Shown: positions 11,591-25,507, counted from the first letter of the stretch. The stretch is 64,000 nucleotides of DNA from Amblyornis subalaris (GCA_018881555.1 JACAXG010000009.1:14717326-14781325), one strand, 5' to 3'. Program-made: numbers and translations. The notes: generated by a model not told the origin, from the sequence alone.

Positions 11591-14500
11591 ATGCAATATC
11601 AGGGCCCTGAGTACATCAGTAGGCTCTTTCTGCCATGTGGCAGAGCCTCTGTCCATGCTTCCAGAGCCGCTGTCCACCTAGACTTCTACCAGTCATTGTC
11701 CAGGAGCTACATTTAAGCTCAATTCTTTGGCCTTTCCCTGAGCTTATTTCTGGGGTTGGGCAGGATAGAGCGGCTGTGCAAGGGCAGGCGAGCTGGGAGC
11801 CAGCAGTTGTACAAGGCAGGGCAGGAGCCTCAGGAGCAAGGTAACAGTCCCACAGCACCTACTGAAGCACAGCAAACCTGTCTCAGTGACTGTAACCAGG
11901 GTGGGCCAACCATTCAACAACAGATGTCCACTGAGAAGGCAAACTTAAGGTCAAGCTCAGATATCAAGCAAATAATGTAACGCCAGGTACAAAACTAGGC
12001 ACAGCATACCTACCACAGAGCCAGGACTGGGGATTCAGCTTGAATAGAGCTGCTAGCCAATGGGTGGAGTATGTGTGGCTGGAGAATGTGGATGAGGCTG
12101 GGGTAAAATCTTCAACATCACCTGAGTTAATTAGGGGCCCAAACCCTGTTTTGCAAGACCTTGGAAGGCACATTTCTAAAAATGTTTTGATCTGAATATG
12201 TGGCATGTCATTAGCGGTGGCTTTCAGAAGGCTTTCCTGCTAATTTTTAAAGCAAACACATTCTTCCCATCACCAAGCTTTGAACCAAAATGTTGTGGGC
12301 TATCACCCCCATATCTACTCCCCACTTGCATGAAAGAATGACCCTCATGAGGGCTCCCTAGAAAAGTCACCAATCTGAGACAACACAAATCTGATGTGGC
12401 CTTGGGGTTATTCAGTTATGGTCGTGCTAAAAAGTCCATAATAATTGCAAATATTTAAGTGCTAAAACACAGTCTAAAACACTTTCCTTTATGAGCAAAG
12501 TTATTACAAATGTGTGATCCTAGGTCTCATTCTATTCATGATATCGAATAGGAGCAAAGGGTTTGCTATATCACAACTGATTAGTCATACTATTTATGTC
12601 TATCTAGAAGTTATCTATGGGATAAGAAAATTACATAAATTATAATATTGCTCACTGGTACTGCTGTAGCTAAGTTCGTGTCAGCAGTTCTGCGTAAAAC
12701 CACCTTTTTTACTTAAATATTTTTACTCTGTTAAATCTTGGAATCAGACCTTGTTTCTAGAGTATATTTGTTTCTGTTTTGAAAATTAAAAATAATCCAT
12801 GTATCTTCTTCAAAACTTCAGTGTAAAGCAAGAGTGACATATAAATACACACAAATGCATGCAAACACACATAAATTTTGAGAAAATGGTGAAAACCGTG
12901 AAATTATAATTTGATAAAAGTCAAATTGTGGATCAGGACATGTCAGCAAACCTTAGGACCTGAATGTCTACTTTCTTATTGATGGCTCAGGTTATATTCC
13001 AGAGTCTAAAGCTGCATTTGTATTATTAAGTGAAATCATGCCATTTTCCACCTCTGGAACCATTTTCCACCTCTTAGCCTCATCTCTGTTGTAAGGCTTT
13101 CTTGCCATGAAACATGGTGGCTTCATTTAAGCTCTCTGTTGAGAGTGGTAAGCCTCAAATCCTGGCTAGGAATTGTTCAGTTCAGGATAGAATCATGCAA
13201 AACCCCTAATATTCTAATAAACTGATACTATATAGAATAACTTGCCAGTGTCACAGACATTATGTGATTTAGTAGTGTAGGTAAAGCCTAAAGGGGAGAG
13301 AAGTCATCAATTTGCTTTTACAAAATAATTTTGGATGGTGACATTAATATTTTTCATTTATCTACCCAAATATTGAAAATGCTGTTAATCTGTTTGCTAT
13401 CTGAATGCTTTCCTGACTTTCTCTTCTCAGTCAGTTGTAATGTTTTCTCCAGTCCTTCATGGTAAAATTTATCTCTGGGTTTTTTTATATCCTTGAGCTG
13501 ATAATATGGAGTTTTGATCTCACTGAGACTTTGGAAGAGTTACAGGATTTGATTTCAGTGCTTTACTTTCCACACCCACAATCCAAAAGGCATTGCAACC
13601 CAGCTGAGAAGAAAAAAGGGAAGACATTCCCTCTGAGTTAGCTTTCTATCTCTATTCCAAAAAGATGCAGCATCTTTCAAAATGCTATTCTGTTTTGCAG
13701 CATAATGTATTTATATAAAAAATATATAAAAGATTATGAAAGCATGAAAAGGTCTACTGGGAAGCTAAAGGGATAGATGTTGATTCCAGTTTTTGGTCCA
13801 ATTCAGTTTGCCGTTAAACAGACATCCATGTGTATAAATATACAGATACAGAATTATCCACATACAATTGCTAGGTGCTTACTGATGTGCAAAAAAATAC
13901 AATGAGGTAAAGAAGAAAGATTTAGGCTAAGCAGACAGAGGTCTGAAATCTATGGGAGGTGAACAAGTTTATTAGGGAAATGCTGCATTCTCCTTAAAAC
14001 ATTTAAGGCTGAGGGAAAAGTTAGTGCAGCTGGGCCATTCTTGGGTTGGATGGAGATCAAATTAGGCCTTAAGCACATTTGTGTCCATTCAAAATAATTT
14101 TACGAACACCTGTGCCACAAAAAGTCTTAAATAGTTTATACCTTTTCCAATGTATGTAACTTATACAATTATATAGGAAAAGCTTTTCTTGACTGAAGAA
14201 AAAGAATACTCTTCAGTGAGGCCTCAGGTGATGGTCTAATGGAATCAGGGAACTGTCATCTAAGCTTTTATTTGATGACCTTTCAAAAAATTGCTTATTT
14301 TGGCTTTTATATTATTGTGTTTTTTAGAGGTGGTAAGAAAATGGAAAATAGCTGTGGGTTAATAGATCATGACTGTTTCCAGACTTGTACATCTCATTTT
14401 GCTTGGCTCTATTTCTGTGACATTTCTTTGCAGACATTCTGCTGAATACTCAGCTAAGAGAAGCCTGCAGAGAAAATTGTTGGAGAAAACACTATTCAGA

Positions 14501-17500
14501 CAGTTTACACAAAGTGAGGATATTACTTAAGAGACTGATTGTCTCCTGGACTTGAGCTCCAAGGGCACAATTTAGGTTCCAAAAAATAAGTGTCTAATGT
14601 CATTCTGGATTGCTTATATGTGCCTGGCCTCCTTCTACTAATTCGGGACAGGACAGGTCTCCTCCGAATCCTGAGTCACAGTAGCCAGACCCACTTGGAT
14701 GTGCTGTACAGCCCAGGGCGTGTCAGGGAGTAGGTAGATGACCTTGCATCACGTGCCTGAAACCCCTTGACAACAGGCAATTGCCTGAATGCAGATGCCT
14801 CTCTATTAAACACTTTCTTTTGCCATCAGTTACCACTGAAAAAGGCACAAGTTTTAAAGTCCTCTCCCATAATCTGTAAAGATGAGCTGGACACCTGAGA
14901 GCCTCTCAAATAATACTAGATGCCTATCTTTAGGTAACTGAATATGGTTATGGTGTCTGTGTTAGGGAATTGAATCCCTCCCTAGGCTCCACAACTGTTT
15001 ACTACATCCCTACTGACGTTGAGGAGCTCCTGGACTCCTATCACACATTAGACACTATGTTTGCTGTCTCTCAGGACTGAAATGTAAGCTACAGCACATA
15101 CCTGACACCATTTATAATAATAGATGTTCTGCATCTCACAGAGAAGTTGAGGCAATCTTAGTGAGATACAAGGTGGAGTAACTTAAGAAACAAGTAGCTT
15201 TTCCTGTGGGAAATTAGATTTTGTGAGATGCCGTTAGCAGTGCCATGCAGCCTGTAATAAAGCTTTAGTAGAGTTTCTCAGCACTGCAAAATTCCTAAGA
15301 CAAAAGGTGTTGCTTACAGCATGAGGTTAATCCACTCTGGATGTCTTTATAAAGAGTAAAGACAATTTAATCACTGGATTGGAATCTGTGGTTGCCAAAG
15401 CTGACCATTTAACACGGCCAAAAGCATATTTTCAGCCAATCTTTCAGAGGAGTTCAATATCTCCAAACAGGAAAAGGATGAGCAAATTTTTCTGGGAGGA
15501 AAAGAATGTAAGAAAAATAAGAATACCTATACTTTAACAGAATTTAAGAGATTGTCATCAAATACCTCTTGCCTCTTGATATAACACCCAAAAAAGGGCC
15601 GGTTTTAGCTGTAACTTGCTTTGCTTTAGTTGAAAAGTAAAATGTAATTAGAAGTGAAAAAAAAATTATGAGACGTGAAGAAAAAACAAAGATTAAGTAT
15701 AGATAATATTGTCCCTGTACATATTAGTAATAAGGAAAAAATAAAATAGTTGCACTGAATATATCAGTGACAGAACCACAGATAGCATGGCTGAAGATAT
15801 TTGGAAGAAGATGAAGTTTTTGATGAGAAAAATAAATTCTAGTAATGTTATAGAAGCCCAACTAGAGAGACACAAGATAATGAGTAGCAATGAAATATGA
15901 ATAAAAAATAATCATTGTTTCTCTGCATTTGGAGAGGAGTAGATTTTCTTTCTTCAGACTGATGTATTTTTATCATATCATTTTCTTTCTAAAGAAAAAA
16001 AAAAAAATTTGTTAGTGACAAATACTTTTAGATTTGGTTGTCATAATAATTTGTACTTAAACATCTTGGGAAGACACATCAGAGTTCTTTGGTTCATTTA
16101 AAGCCTATTTTCGTGAGCCTGGGAATACCAGAACACAAATGTGTTGTTACTGTTCATGGACTATAAATAGGCAGATGCTCTCTCTACCTCAAGGCTGTTA
16201 ACCTGCCACCAGTCCTAGGGAAAATAAGGTAAAAATCTCATAGAGAATTCAGTTGGTAATGAACTGAGTGACAACTGATGTCAGAACAGATACTACTAGG
16301 TAGCCAGTGATATTATAGATATTGTCGAGCAAGCTTTACTTGCTCATGAGGTTTTCAATTTGGTGGATAAAAGCGTCTTTTGTACTAGCAGTAGATTTGT
16401 CCAAGGTGCTTCATTTTAGAAATGCCAATGGGCAGTATTTTTAAAAGCTGCACATTGAGTGGCTTTCAAACTGTCCCATCTTCATAGCAAAGACAATATA
16501 TCACTAAGGGGATCTGTTTCAGGCCAGAGTCACATAAACTAGCAGAAGGCCAAATGCTGTAGTTTGGCTGTACAGCAGAATACAGATGATGTAGCGTCCC
16601 TTCTGACCTTAAATTGTAGTGATCTGAATGCAGATGGACATTGATAATGCTTAGATTATGGGAAGGTGTTTAGCAACCAATAGTTTTCAAAGCAGGCCCT
16701 TGTTGATACAAATAATAGGCAGTGAACTAACCAAGTTTGCCGAGTCCAGCTCTTTCTTTTCCTGAAAATTATCTGTACTGTTTATAATACAGAGATACTG
16801 CTGTAATTTTCACCTGTAACCAAAACTTTCCCACAGATTTGACAACTCCTTGAGATCCTCTTGGATTCTTTACATTAGAAATCATTTGAACTGTTTCATG
16901 ATCCAGAGCCACATGATTTTTTTATACATGGATCATCAGATTATAAATGCTATGACAAAACATACAGTATATATTAAGGAGTTGGTTTTAAAAACAGACT
17001 CTTGCCTTCATGTTGTGTTCTTATCATAAAAAAGCTTTGATCAAGCTTTGAATCAACTCAAAGGAATCTTGCTGTTGACTATTTGAATCAAATCAAAAAC
17101 AGTCTGAAAAGCAATGGAGAGGAGAATAACAGTACTAGAATACAAACACTGTGAAGTTTGAAGCAAAACAGTGAGAAGTTTTTCAGAAGGACAAAAACAA
17201 AGATTCATGCTCAACTAAAATATCTGTGGTGGTCTGCTAATAGGTTGTAAGACTATTACCATTTTTGTAAATTTCCAAAGCTGGTATTTCCTTTTTAGGA
17301 GAAAGGAAAAGAAGGATTTGGATCACCACAAATTTTGTAATGCTTATAGTATGTGCTCTAACACTTTCCATTTAACATGTAAGTCCAGTGTAAAGGCTGA
17401 AAAAATAAAATTTCAATTAGGAGGAATGGAAGTTTTTAGATGAAAAAATAAGCACCTACAGCCTCCAGAATCTGGAACTGAATTGTTTTTAGTGGAACTC

Positions 17501-17593
17501 ATTTGATGTGAGTCAGCCTTCAGTAATATTTTCAAAATGCTGCAGAACTTTACAAAAACATTTAACTAATTGTTCCTGGAGATTTGAGCCAAT
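11591..17593. other. DCN-LUM intergenic DNA, no gene seen
   Basis: About 6 kb without a recognisable gene. The first 600 bp (11591-12180) and a patch near 14630-15010 are GC-richer than the background and could be old LTR or LINE remnants; I could not assign them. A 15-bp direct repeat, ccattttccacctct, occurs at 13041-13055 and 13060-13074. The rest is AT-rich. Confidence 0.45.
13041..13074. repeat. Short direct repeat, 15 bp twice, 19-bp period
   Basis: The unit ccattttccacctct is present exactly twice, at 13041 and 13060, separated by 4 bp. This is a small local duplication with no evident function. Confidence 0.85.
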
Positions 17594-17598
17594 ATCGT
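17594..17598. repeat. Target-site duplication ATCGT, left copy
   Basis: ATCGT directly precedes the LTR start TGTCGTGG and is repeated exactly after the LTR end at 18679-18683. Confidence 0.85.
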
Positions 17599-18678
17599 TG
17601 TCGTGGTTTAACACTGGCCAAACACCAGGCACCCATGAAAAACCCACTCACTCACTCTCCTCTGTTCTGCAACTGGACAGAGGAGAGAAAATTTAACAAA
17701 GAGTTCATGAGTTGAAATAAGGAGTGCGAGAAAACACTTCAAGGGCAAAACAGGCTCTACTTACTGATACAAAGTGAATTTATTACTAACAAGACCAGAC
17801 TAGGAGAATGAGAAGTAAAATAAGCCCTTAAGAACACCCTTGTCTCCCCCCAACCCCCCCCTCCTTCCCACCGACGGCACAGGGAGACGGGCCGGGGGTT
17901 TTGGTCAGTTCATCTCCCAAGATGATCTTTCAACTGCTCAGGGAGAGGAATCATTTCCCTGCTGCACCGTGGGGTCCCTCCCACAGGAGACAGTTCTCNN
18001 TGAACTCCNCCAGCATGGGTCCACTCTCATGAGCAGCAGCACTCCCAAAACTGCTGCAGCGTGAGTCCATCCCACGGGCAGACAGTCTTCCCAAAACTGC
18101 TGCGGCGTGGGTCACTCTGCCATGGGGTGCAGTCCTCCAAGGACAGGCTGCTCCAGCCTGGAAGCAAGGCCTCTCTCTCCATGGGACTCCCACCAGACCA
18201 CAGTGTCCTGGTATCCACCTGCTCTGGCGTGGGCACCTCCCCCAGGGGCTGCGAGTGGATCTCTGCATCCCTCGTGGACCCCCATGGGCTGCAGAGAGAC
18301 AACCTACCTCACCATGGTCCTCACCACGGGCTGCAGGGACATCTCAGATCCGGCGCCTGGAGCACCTCCTCCCCCTCCTCCTGCACTGACCTTGGTGCCT
18401 CCACTGTTGTTCCTCTCACATGTTCTCACTCCTACTCTTCTCTAGCTGGAAAATTACAACTACCTCCTGAACTTTGTTATGATTTGTTCTTAAATCTGTT
18501 ATCACAGAGGCGTTACCATCATCTCTAATTGGCCCAGCCTTGGCCAGCTGCACGTCCGTCATCAGAGCCATCAGGGATTGGCTCTGCTGGACATGGTGGA
18601 AGCTTCCAGCAGCTTCTCACAGAAGCCACCTCTGTGGCCCTCCTGCTACCAAAAACCAGGCCCTGCAAAACCAGCACA
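17599..18678 (+). mobile_element. Solo LTR of an endogenous retrovirus, 1,080 bp
   Basis: The element starts TGTCGTGGTTTAAC and ends CCAGCACA, giving the TG...CA termini of an LTR, and is flanked by an exact 5-bp target-site duplication (ATCGT). That exact pair of ends defines a single intact insertion. There is no gag, pol or env sequence, so it is a solo LTR left by recombination between two LTRs. The middle is GC-rich, with variants of a 'ctgctgcagcgtgagtcc'-like phrase at about 18052, 18098 and 18219. Three Ns (17999-18000, 18009) show that assembly was uncertain here. The TGTC(A/G)TGGTTTAAC start is, as I remember, typical of LTR families widespread in passerines and other neoavian birds. 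A 5-bp duplication fits ERVL or some ERV1 families better than ERVK (6 bp). Strand is inferred from the termini. Open frames inside it are not retroviral genes. Confidence 0.88.
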
Positions 18679-18683
18679 ATCGT
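18679..18683. repeat. Target-site duplication ATCGT, right copy
   Basis: An exact copy of the 5 bp at 17594-17598, immediately after the CA end of the LTR. Confidence 0.85.
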
Positions 18684-21600
18684 ATTTTTGTTTATTCACT
18701 ATATATAGGGTAACAGGCTGTATATTAATTGTTTAGAGACATAGAAAACATCATGTATAAACACTATGCTACACCTTTATAATTAAGTAGCTTGCTGCAT
18801 GGTGTCCGTGGAACAACCTTTTCCCTTAATGGAGGTTTCTTAACCTCTGCTGTAGGTAGCCAAATAAAATGAGCTAACCTTCATTTCATCTTGAAAGCAA
18901 TATTTAATTTAAATTTTAAGTGATCAGTGGAAAAAACGTCACTAGTCCTATTATGTGGCAATGTGAAAAGTCCCACAAGGAACTTTTCTGGAGCTGTATG
19001 CTCCTATGACACAGACACCCTACTCTCGATGCTGGGCGCCCAAATCTCTTGGTTCTGCATACCGGATGTGTGCACAGGTTTAAGATGAAAACAAAGCAGC
19101 TGTTGGTTTAGATAATATCTATTTTGGTTTCTGTAACTTGAGTCTTTTTGGGTTAAAGGGTATTAAAAGCAAATAGATTGGGAGGCACTTCCACTTCTGC
19201 AGGAGTGCATAGAAGTTATAAAGAAGGCAGTTTTACAAGAGAGAAAAAGCAGAGAAGGTATCACTGATGAGTGAAGAGACAAAATAATGACACTGTAACT
19301 TGACAATATTTGAAGACTAGATCTCACCCACTGCAAATCAGTACACTTGCAGTGAGTTCTGCTTTCAGATTCTTTCATTACAACCTATTAGACTTGGCCA
19401 TCTCCAGCCACGAAAATATAAACTAAAGAAGAAAAAGGAGCTTCGGATCACACACAAGAAATATTACCTTTCACGTATCACAAGCCAAAGAAAAGTAGAC
19501 AATAATATGTTTTGATCATATTTCCCATCAAAGAAAAATGAGTAAACGAGAAATAAGAAGAAAATAAATTTTGAAGAAAACAAAGTGGAGCACAATAGTT
19601 GTAAAGGTGAAATATTAATATGTCCTGACATGATCAGGTGTGAAGCATATTCATAACCAGTTTACAACTTAGATGACATAGGTGAATTTACATATTATTT
19701 TGTGTATTCCTTGAAATTAGCTAGACTGTGTTCACTTGCTGTTTAATGACTTCTAAGAGCTACCAAAAGAACCCCTACTCAGAACAAAAAATAGGGCCAG
19801 AAAAAAAATAAATCACCCAACCACACTCCCACCCTTTGGTGCAGAAGAAGCAATACCTTCATTTGCTGGGTTTTAGTACCTACCTGCTCTCCCAAACAGA
19901 GACTTATGAGGGGAGAGCTTCATGAGTCAGAACAGTAAGATTAGGAAAAGCATAAAAAAGACGCCAAAGTGACAGTACTAAATAACAGAGTAGAGAGATG
20001 GTAAAAATCTTATTTTAAAAAGGAGGAAAATCTATTGGTTTATATCTTAACCTTGGAAGGCATGTGATTCTTCATCTTGACTGTTCAATTTCCATAGCTA
20101 ATTTAAAACAGCCAGGAAGACAGGAACTGTATGAATGAATGAGTCTCGGGGGAACTTCAAGCTTTTACCATATATTAATTGCAAAATATCATCAGGTTGT
20201 TTAATAAGATTTGTATGTTATAGAGATATGCATCTTTCGTATTTCTATTGTTAGAATGAGAAAAAGGATGTATCCTGGTTGTACAGGAAACTGGCTCACA
20301 AATACAACTGAGCCAAAATATTAAGCCTGGATTATCCTGTACTTTCAGCCAATGTACAATTCTATTTGTATTGCAAATGCAAAACTACACCTATTACTGA
20401 AAGTTCAAAATATGCATTAGTTTATAATAATATTGATCTTGTCCTTCAAAACAAATCTATAGTCAGAGAAAACACGATTAGTGCCTTTCCTGTGATTTTT
20501 AAAATTCTCTTTACAAATGTTGTGCTCCATTGCTCAGCTTGATATACTTTCTTCCACAGAGCAAACCTTGGTATTGCCTTAAAGGTTATCTCTTTCTGTA
20601 TTAAAAATATTTTTTCATTCCAACTGATAATTTGCTGAGTGCTCCTGCTTGTTGCTATATTTGCAGTCAAGTCACAGTTTAGGCTTTCCTTGGTCAACTA
20701 AAGCTAATGAAGTAGTTTTCAGATAAATATCATTCTGTGCATGAGAAACTCCATCTGGTCTCTGTCCACAAGCAGAACAACAACAGCTTTGTCTACTTCT
20801 ACATTTCTAGTCCTGATACCATGCAGTTTTTCGCTTCGATTAATTCACCACTGTAATCCCACTGCTTCACATTCACTTACTGGCACCGTTCAAGTAGTAA
20901 TGTAGTTATGATCCGTCCCCAACGTGTTTCCCAGTGTTCTCCCACACCAGGGAGACAGGTGTGATGTCAGAACATTGAGAGCATAACATTCACTCTGTAT
21001 GGGCTGCACTGGTACTTGGCACTCTCTGTTGAGCAATTTTGTTTGCTAATTCGGGCATTGCAGAAGCACAGAGGTCTGTAATTGTTTGGTGTCTTTCCTG
21101 TTCTTGCTGAAGGCCACTAGCTTCTCCCTGCTCCCAGTAACCTTCACTGGTGTGGAGACTGAGATGCATCAGCAGATTTTGGGAGAAGTTCACATCCAGG
21201 CTTCTCTTCAGGAAACTGCTTGGGTTCTCCAGCCCAGCTAGATTCTCTACCATGACTTTTCATAAAGATAGTAAGTTGATAATGAACAAAAAACCTCAAC
21301 TGCTACCCCCAACAATTGCAATCAAATGCAGTTATACACACAAGACACTTTAAAATGTGCATGCTTGTGTATGCGTTCTATACATACATTTGACATTTGT
21401 CCCTATCCAACTTTATAAAAAAAAGATGCCTCTCAGAAAAAAGGAAGACATCCACCATTTAGAGATAAGGGAAGGTCTTATGGAAACATTAAGATCCACT
21501 TTAAGCAGTTACTGTCTTAATGCATTATTTTTTGACATTGCCTGGTGAAAGTAACATCTCATCCAAGCCTTAAGATGCATTCTTGAACTACATCCATGGA

Positions 21601-22340
21601 ATAAGAAACAGACAACATAAAGCTGAGTAGTTCCAGATTCTGAAAAGCAGGAGAAAGCTGTAAGTGCAAAAGTGAACAAATGCATGAAGTGAGTTTACAG
21701 TAACTGCTGAAAACCCATTCCTGGGATGTGTTTCTATTAAACAAACATACATTCAACCACCAAAGAAAATCTTCAGACCAAATAAAATCCAATTATTTGC
21801 AGAAGAATCTTTGAACTCGAGTATGTAATCTTTGAACTAAATATGTAATGTGGAAAAGGTTATGATTCAAAGATAATCCTGCATCTTTGAATCTGATCCT
21901 TAGGCTAAAGCTTTTATTAAGGATATTTTACTGTGGTCATAAGATAGTTAAAGAAAAAGGCAGAAAAATGAATGAGTCACTTGGCTGAAGAAGAACAGCA
22001 GCATTGAGGTCTGAGTGCTATGTGTTAGCTCATGTCTAGCGGTATAAAATAAGTTGGAAAACAAAAGCCTGTTTGCAATTTGTTTTACAATCTAAAATGT
22101 TTTGCCTCTAAAATACAAAAATTCCTTGTATAAGCCTATGGCTTATAAACTTTCTCAGGTTCGTGAAATATCGTTCTCTGATCCCACAGGAGTAACAGAT
22201 GGGTTGTCCTTTTACGAAATATGGTATTCACCTGCACTTCATTAGAGAGCTGCGTTTTTGTACATGCCACACCACAAGATCACCATGATGACATAGCAGC
22301 TTCAGAGAACAGCGTGACTAGGGCTTTTTTTTTTTCCCTC
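18684..22340. other. Intergenic DNA upstream of LUM, no gene seen
   Basis: AT-rich DNA of 3.7 kb leading to the candidate lumican first exon. It must contain the proximal lumican promoter, but I see no clear TATA box at the expected distance from the presumed start, and no coding sequence. Confidence 0.5.
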
Positions 22341-22344
22341 TTGT

Positions 22345-22462
22345 AACACAGAGGATCTGGCAGACTTTTACCTCCTGACACTGTTTAGAGCATATATTGG
22401 TGGATACAGTCTCTTATTGCATCTGCTCTGGGAATTAACGAAAGCAGCTTCAAGGCAGTAAG
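22345..22462 (+). other. LUM: Candidate LUM non-coding exon 1 (5' UTR)
   Basis: This block ends in the strong donor TAAG/GTAAGT at 22462/22463, 3.0 kb before the coding exon. It contains 'agcatatattggtggata' (22389-22406) and 'aattaacgaaagcag' (22432-22446), which agree with what I recall of the mammalian lumican 5' UTR. Lumican in mammals has the same arrangement, with one untranslated first exon. The 3' boundary is well supported by the splice donor; the 5' boundary (transcription start) is a guess within some 40 bp. Confidence 0.75.
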
Positions 22463-25400
22463 GTAAGTGCTGCTGCATGTTTTAACTGTAATGTTCAGCT
22501 ATTTAAGTGTAGCTGCAATGGGAACATGAAAACATGACAGGATAAGTTTGCCAATTTGTAAATTGAGCACAAATCAACAGTTGCTTAGTCGATTTGCTTT
22601 CTCAGTTTCCATAAAACAACTTCTCGTATTTTGTACATCAGTGTTGCCATTTTTTACAGTCTGTTTCATTCTACTTCCAAATGAGATTTGTTATACAAAG
22701 AAGTTTGTAGGAGTAGTCACTGTTTACTTTTCCATTCATAATATTAGTGAGAGCTCCATAAACCCCATTTGTTAAATCGTTTTGCTTTGTTCTACAAAAA
22801 GAAAAGGTATCCTGATTTTTAAATAATTAATCACGTGGGCAATGAGAGGAAAACTGTAGGTATTTTAAAATTTCTAATTAATTTTAAAGCACAATTTAAA
22901 TATACTATTGAAACTTTTGAAAATATAGTCTTTTGCAAACTGTGTAAGAAGTTAAGCTACAGATTTAAGGCTGATTGACTGATAATTTTACATTTACTTT
23001 GTTTAACAATAAATTTATAATTAAGCAAGTATAGACAAGGTCAAAAACAGTTTAAGAGTATGTCTAATGTAGGAAGCATTTTTCCAAAATCATGGATTTA
23101 CCATCTAGTGTGTTTTGGCAAGTTGCCTGAGCAACTTCACAAATATTTTCATAGGTATTTTCCAACATAACTGCTTAGAACAGACACAGGCAATTAGTTA
23201 AAGCATGCTTATGTTGTAAGATAAACATCTAAGAATGTATTCTGATTTTATCTTTTGGATTCATGTAGTTCAGTGCAACAAACAAGCATGATCTTTTAAC
23301 CTTTTACGCTTCTGACAGAGAAACATTCAAGATACCTGAATGAGAAATGCGTGAAGAAAACAAGTACACTACATATGTACTTTGCTATTTTGTGTCACAC
23401 ACGTGCCCCTATGCCCTTGAACTACAGAATTGTCACATACATTCTAAAACATTGTTGATAAATTAATTCAAAACACTTGCTATCTAACATTTTAATTACT
23501 TCCAGGGTTCTGCAGAGCAGTTAAACTTTGTGCACTATTTAAAGGACTGTCAGATTATGATATCAATAATGAAACATAGCATTGCAAATATAATTTGAAA
23601 CTAGAAAAGCAATAAAATTTGAATTTAAAATGTCTGTGTTGTTTGATCTTTGAGAGTATAAAATTAAGGGGATGTGTAAAAAACGTCACTGTAAGGCCAA
23701 AGAGTGTAGTCCAAGAAGTTAATTACACTCTTTTTACACTTTGAATACAGAAGCTCTTGATTTCCTTTCTTTAATGCTTAATACCTAAATAGGACCAGAC
23801 TTTGAGATGAATTGTGTTGCTTCAGTCTTTGCTTTCAGACAAGCTGTACTTATTTATACCAGCAGGGGACTAAAGGTGGAGTTTGCACATTTTCATGCAG
23901 TAATGAAGAACAGGCAAAGAAAATTACACTGACAACTAATATTTCAATGATTATCCTAGGGTTTGTAATTAGGTAAATGTGATGGGACCAACACCATGGA
24001 ACCAACATGCAGTCATACTCCTTTTTCAGGGGACTGCAGTTTAATATCTAGCAGTGGGACTTTGTGGGTTATTGAGTGGAGGTAATATAAGAACATTTTT
24101 TAAAAATTATTTGTGCTGTACTGCATGAGATCAATAAGCCCTACCTAGAGGTACTTTAATTGAGATTGTTAATGCGCTAGAATGTGGTGTGGCTTTTATC
24201 AAGTCAATAGAAGCAAGGACATTTAGAATTAGGGAAAACTTTGTAGCTGTGGCCCTGCACTTTAACGCTAAGTCCTCTGTGTGACATTAAACAATGCCAA
24301 TAGCAAGACTAACTTACTCTGCTGGAAGATTGCCCAGATCTGAGATCAATGTCTTGTGGTCTGTTTACAGGCTTCACATACTTTCTGAAATTACTTGAGA
24401 AGAAAAAGGTTTTAAGGATTTTCTTAATCCTCTCATTCTCTGAATAGTAATTGAGTACTTGGAGCCTTTTACTGGTGAAAATCAAAGTAAGCTTACCGAT
24501 TTTGTTGATTCTAGACCCACTTTTCCAGCAGAACATCTATCTGGCCAGTAAGAAATATAAGCAAGATACTAGACTTCACAGATGAATTAGCCTTTTGTGG
24601 AGTATCTGATGAGAAAGGTATGCCCTTAAAAAGTAAGGTGAGACCACCCATATCAAACCGTAAACATCCCCAAGGACACTGAATGTCCTTTTGCTGCATG
24701 TGAACTGAAAGACTATGTGAAGCCAGTGTTTTACTGTTCATTTGATTTAGAATGGGCATACAATGTAATCAACACATATGTTGTATAGAGAATTTGCAAG
24801 AACATTTTCATTATCTGAAATTCAGTCATTTCAGATCCACTATAGATCCATTGCACATATATGCAATACTGGTTGTCTGGCATGTCCAAGATAATATGCT
24901 TTATACTTCTACTAGTTTTTTGTTTAGGTGACTATGAAACTTAGTGGACCATGCTTTACTGAACATAATCCATGAGAAAAAGATCTTTCAAGCTACACAC
25001 ATCTTAACAACACACAATGCATCAGACCACTACCCTCAGTTTTAACTTCCCTGTCTCTTTCAAACTTAAGTCAAACAGCCACATGTTTAGACATGAGACA
25101 AATCAGCACATTAGGAATGCTTGATAGAATTTAAATGGCGGAACTGCCTCTGAACATGGCCTTCAGCAAAACTGAAAACTTCTGTGCCAAGGTTAAAAAC
25201 CTTGTACTTTATCATCTTTCTTGTGACTTAATGAATGAATGCAAAAAGGTATAAATAAAGTTTTACTTAACAGCAGAATGGCCAGGAATTTTGCATTAGA
25301 AAGGAAGATTATACATGACAGGGACAGTGAGTTTATACTAGTAACAATGTAATACTAATAACCCAATTTTTTTTTTTATAGATAATAACTTTAAATAGGA

Positions 25401-25507
25401 AGCCTAATTCGTTTTTAATTATAATCTTCATGTGGTGAAATTTCAAATATTGCTAAAGGAGATAAAAAATTAAAGTTATATCTTGTTTATTCCCTTTCAC
25501 TATACAG
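22463..25507 (+). other. LUM: LUM intron 1, about 3.0 kb
   Basis: Runs from GTAAGT at 22463 to the acceptor TTTCACTATACAG at 25507. No other gene or known repeat was recognised in it. Confidence 0.7.

Noticed and set aside
17840..18528. Open frames of 74-155 residues on both strands
   Set aside because: They lie inside the solo LTR, are open because of GC-rich composition, and resemble no retroviral gene.
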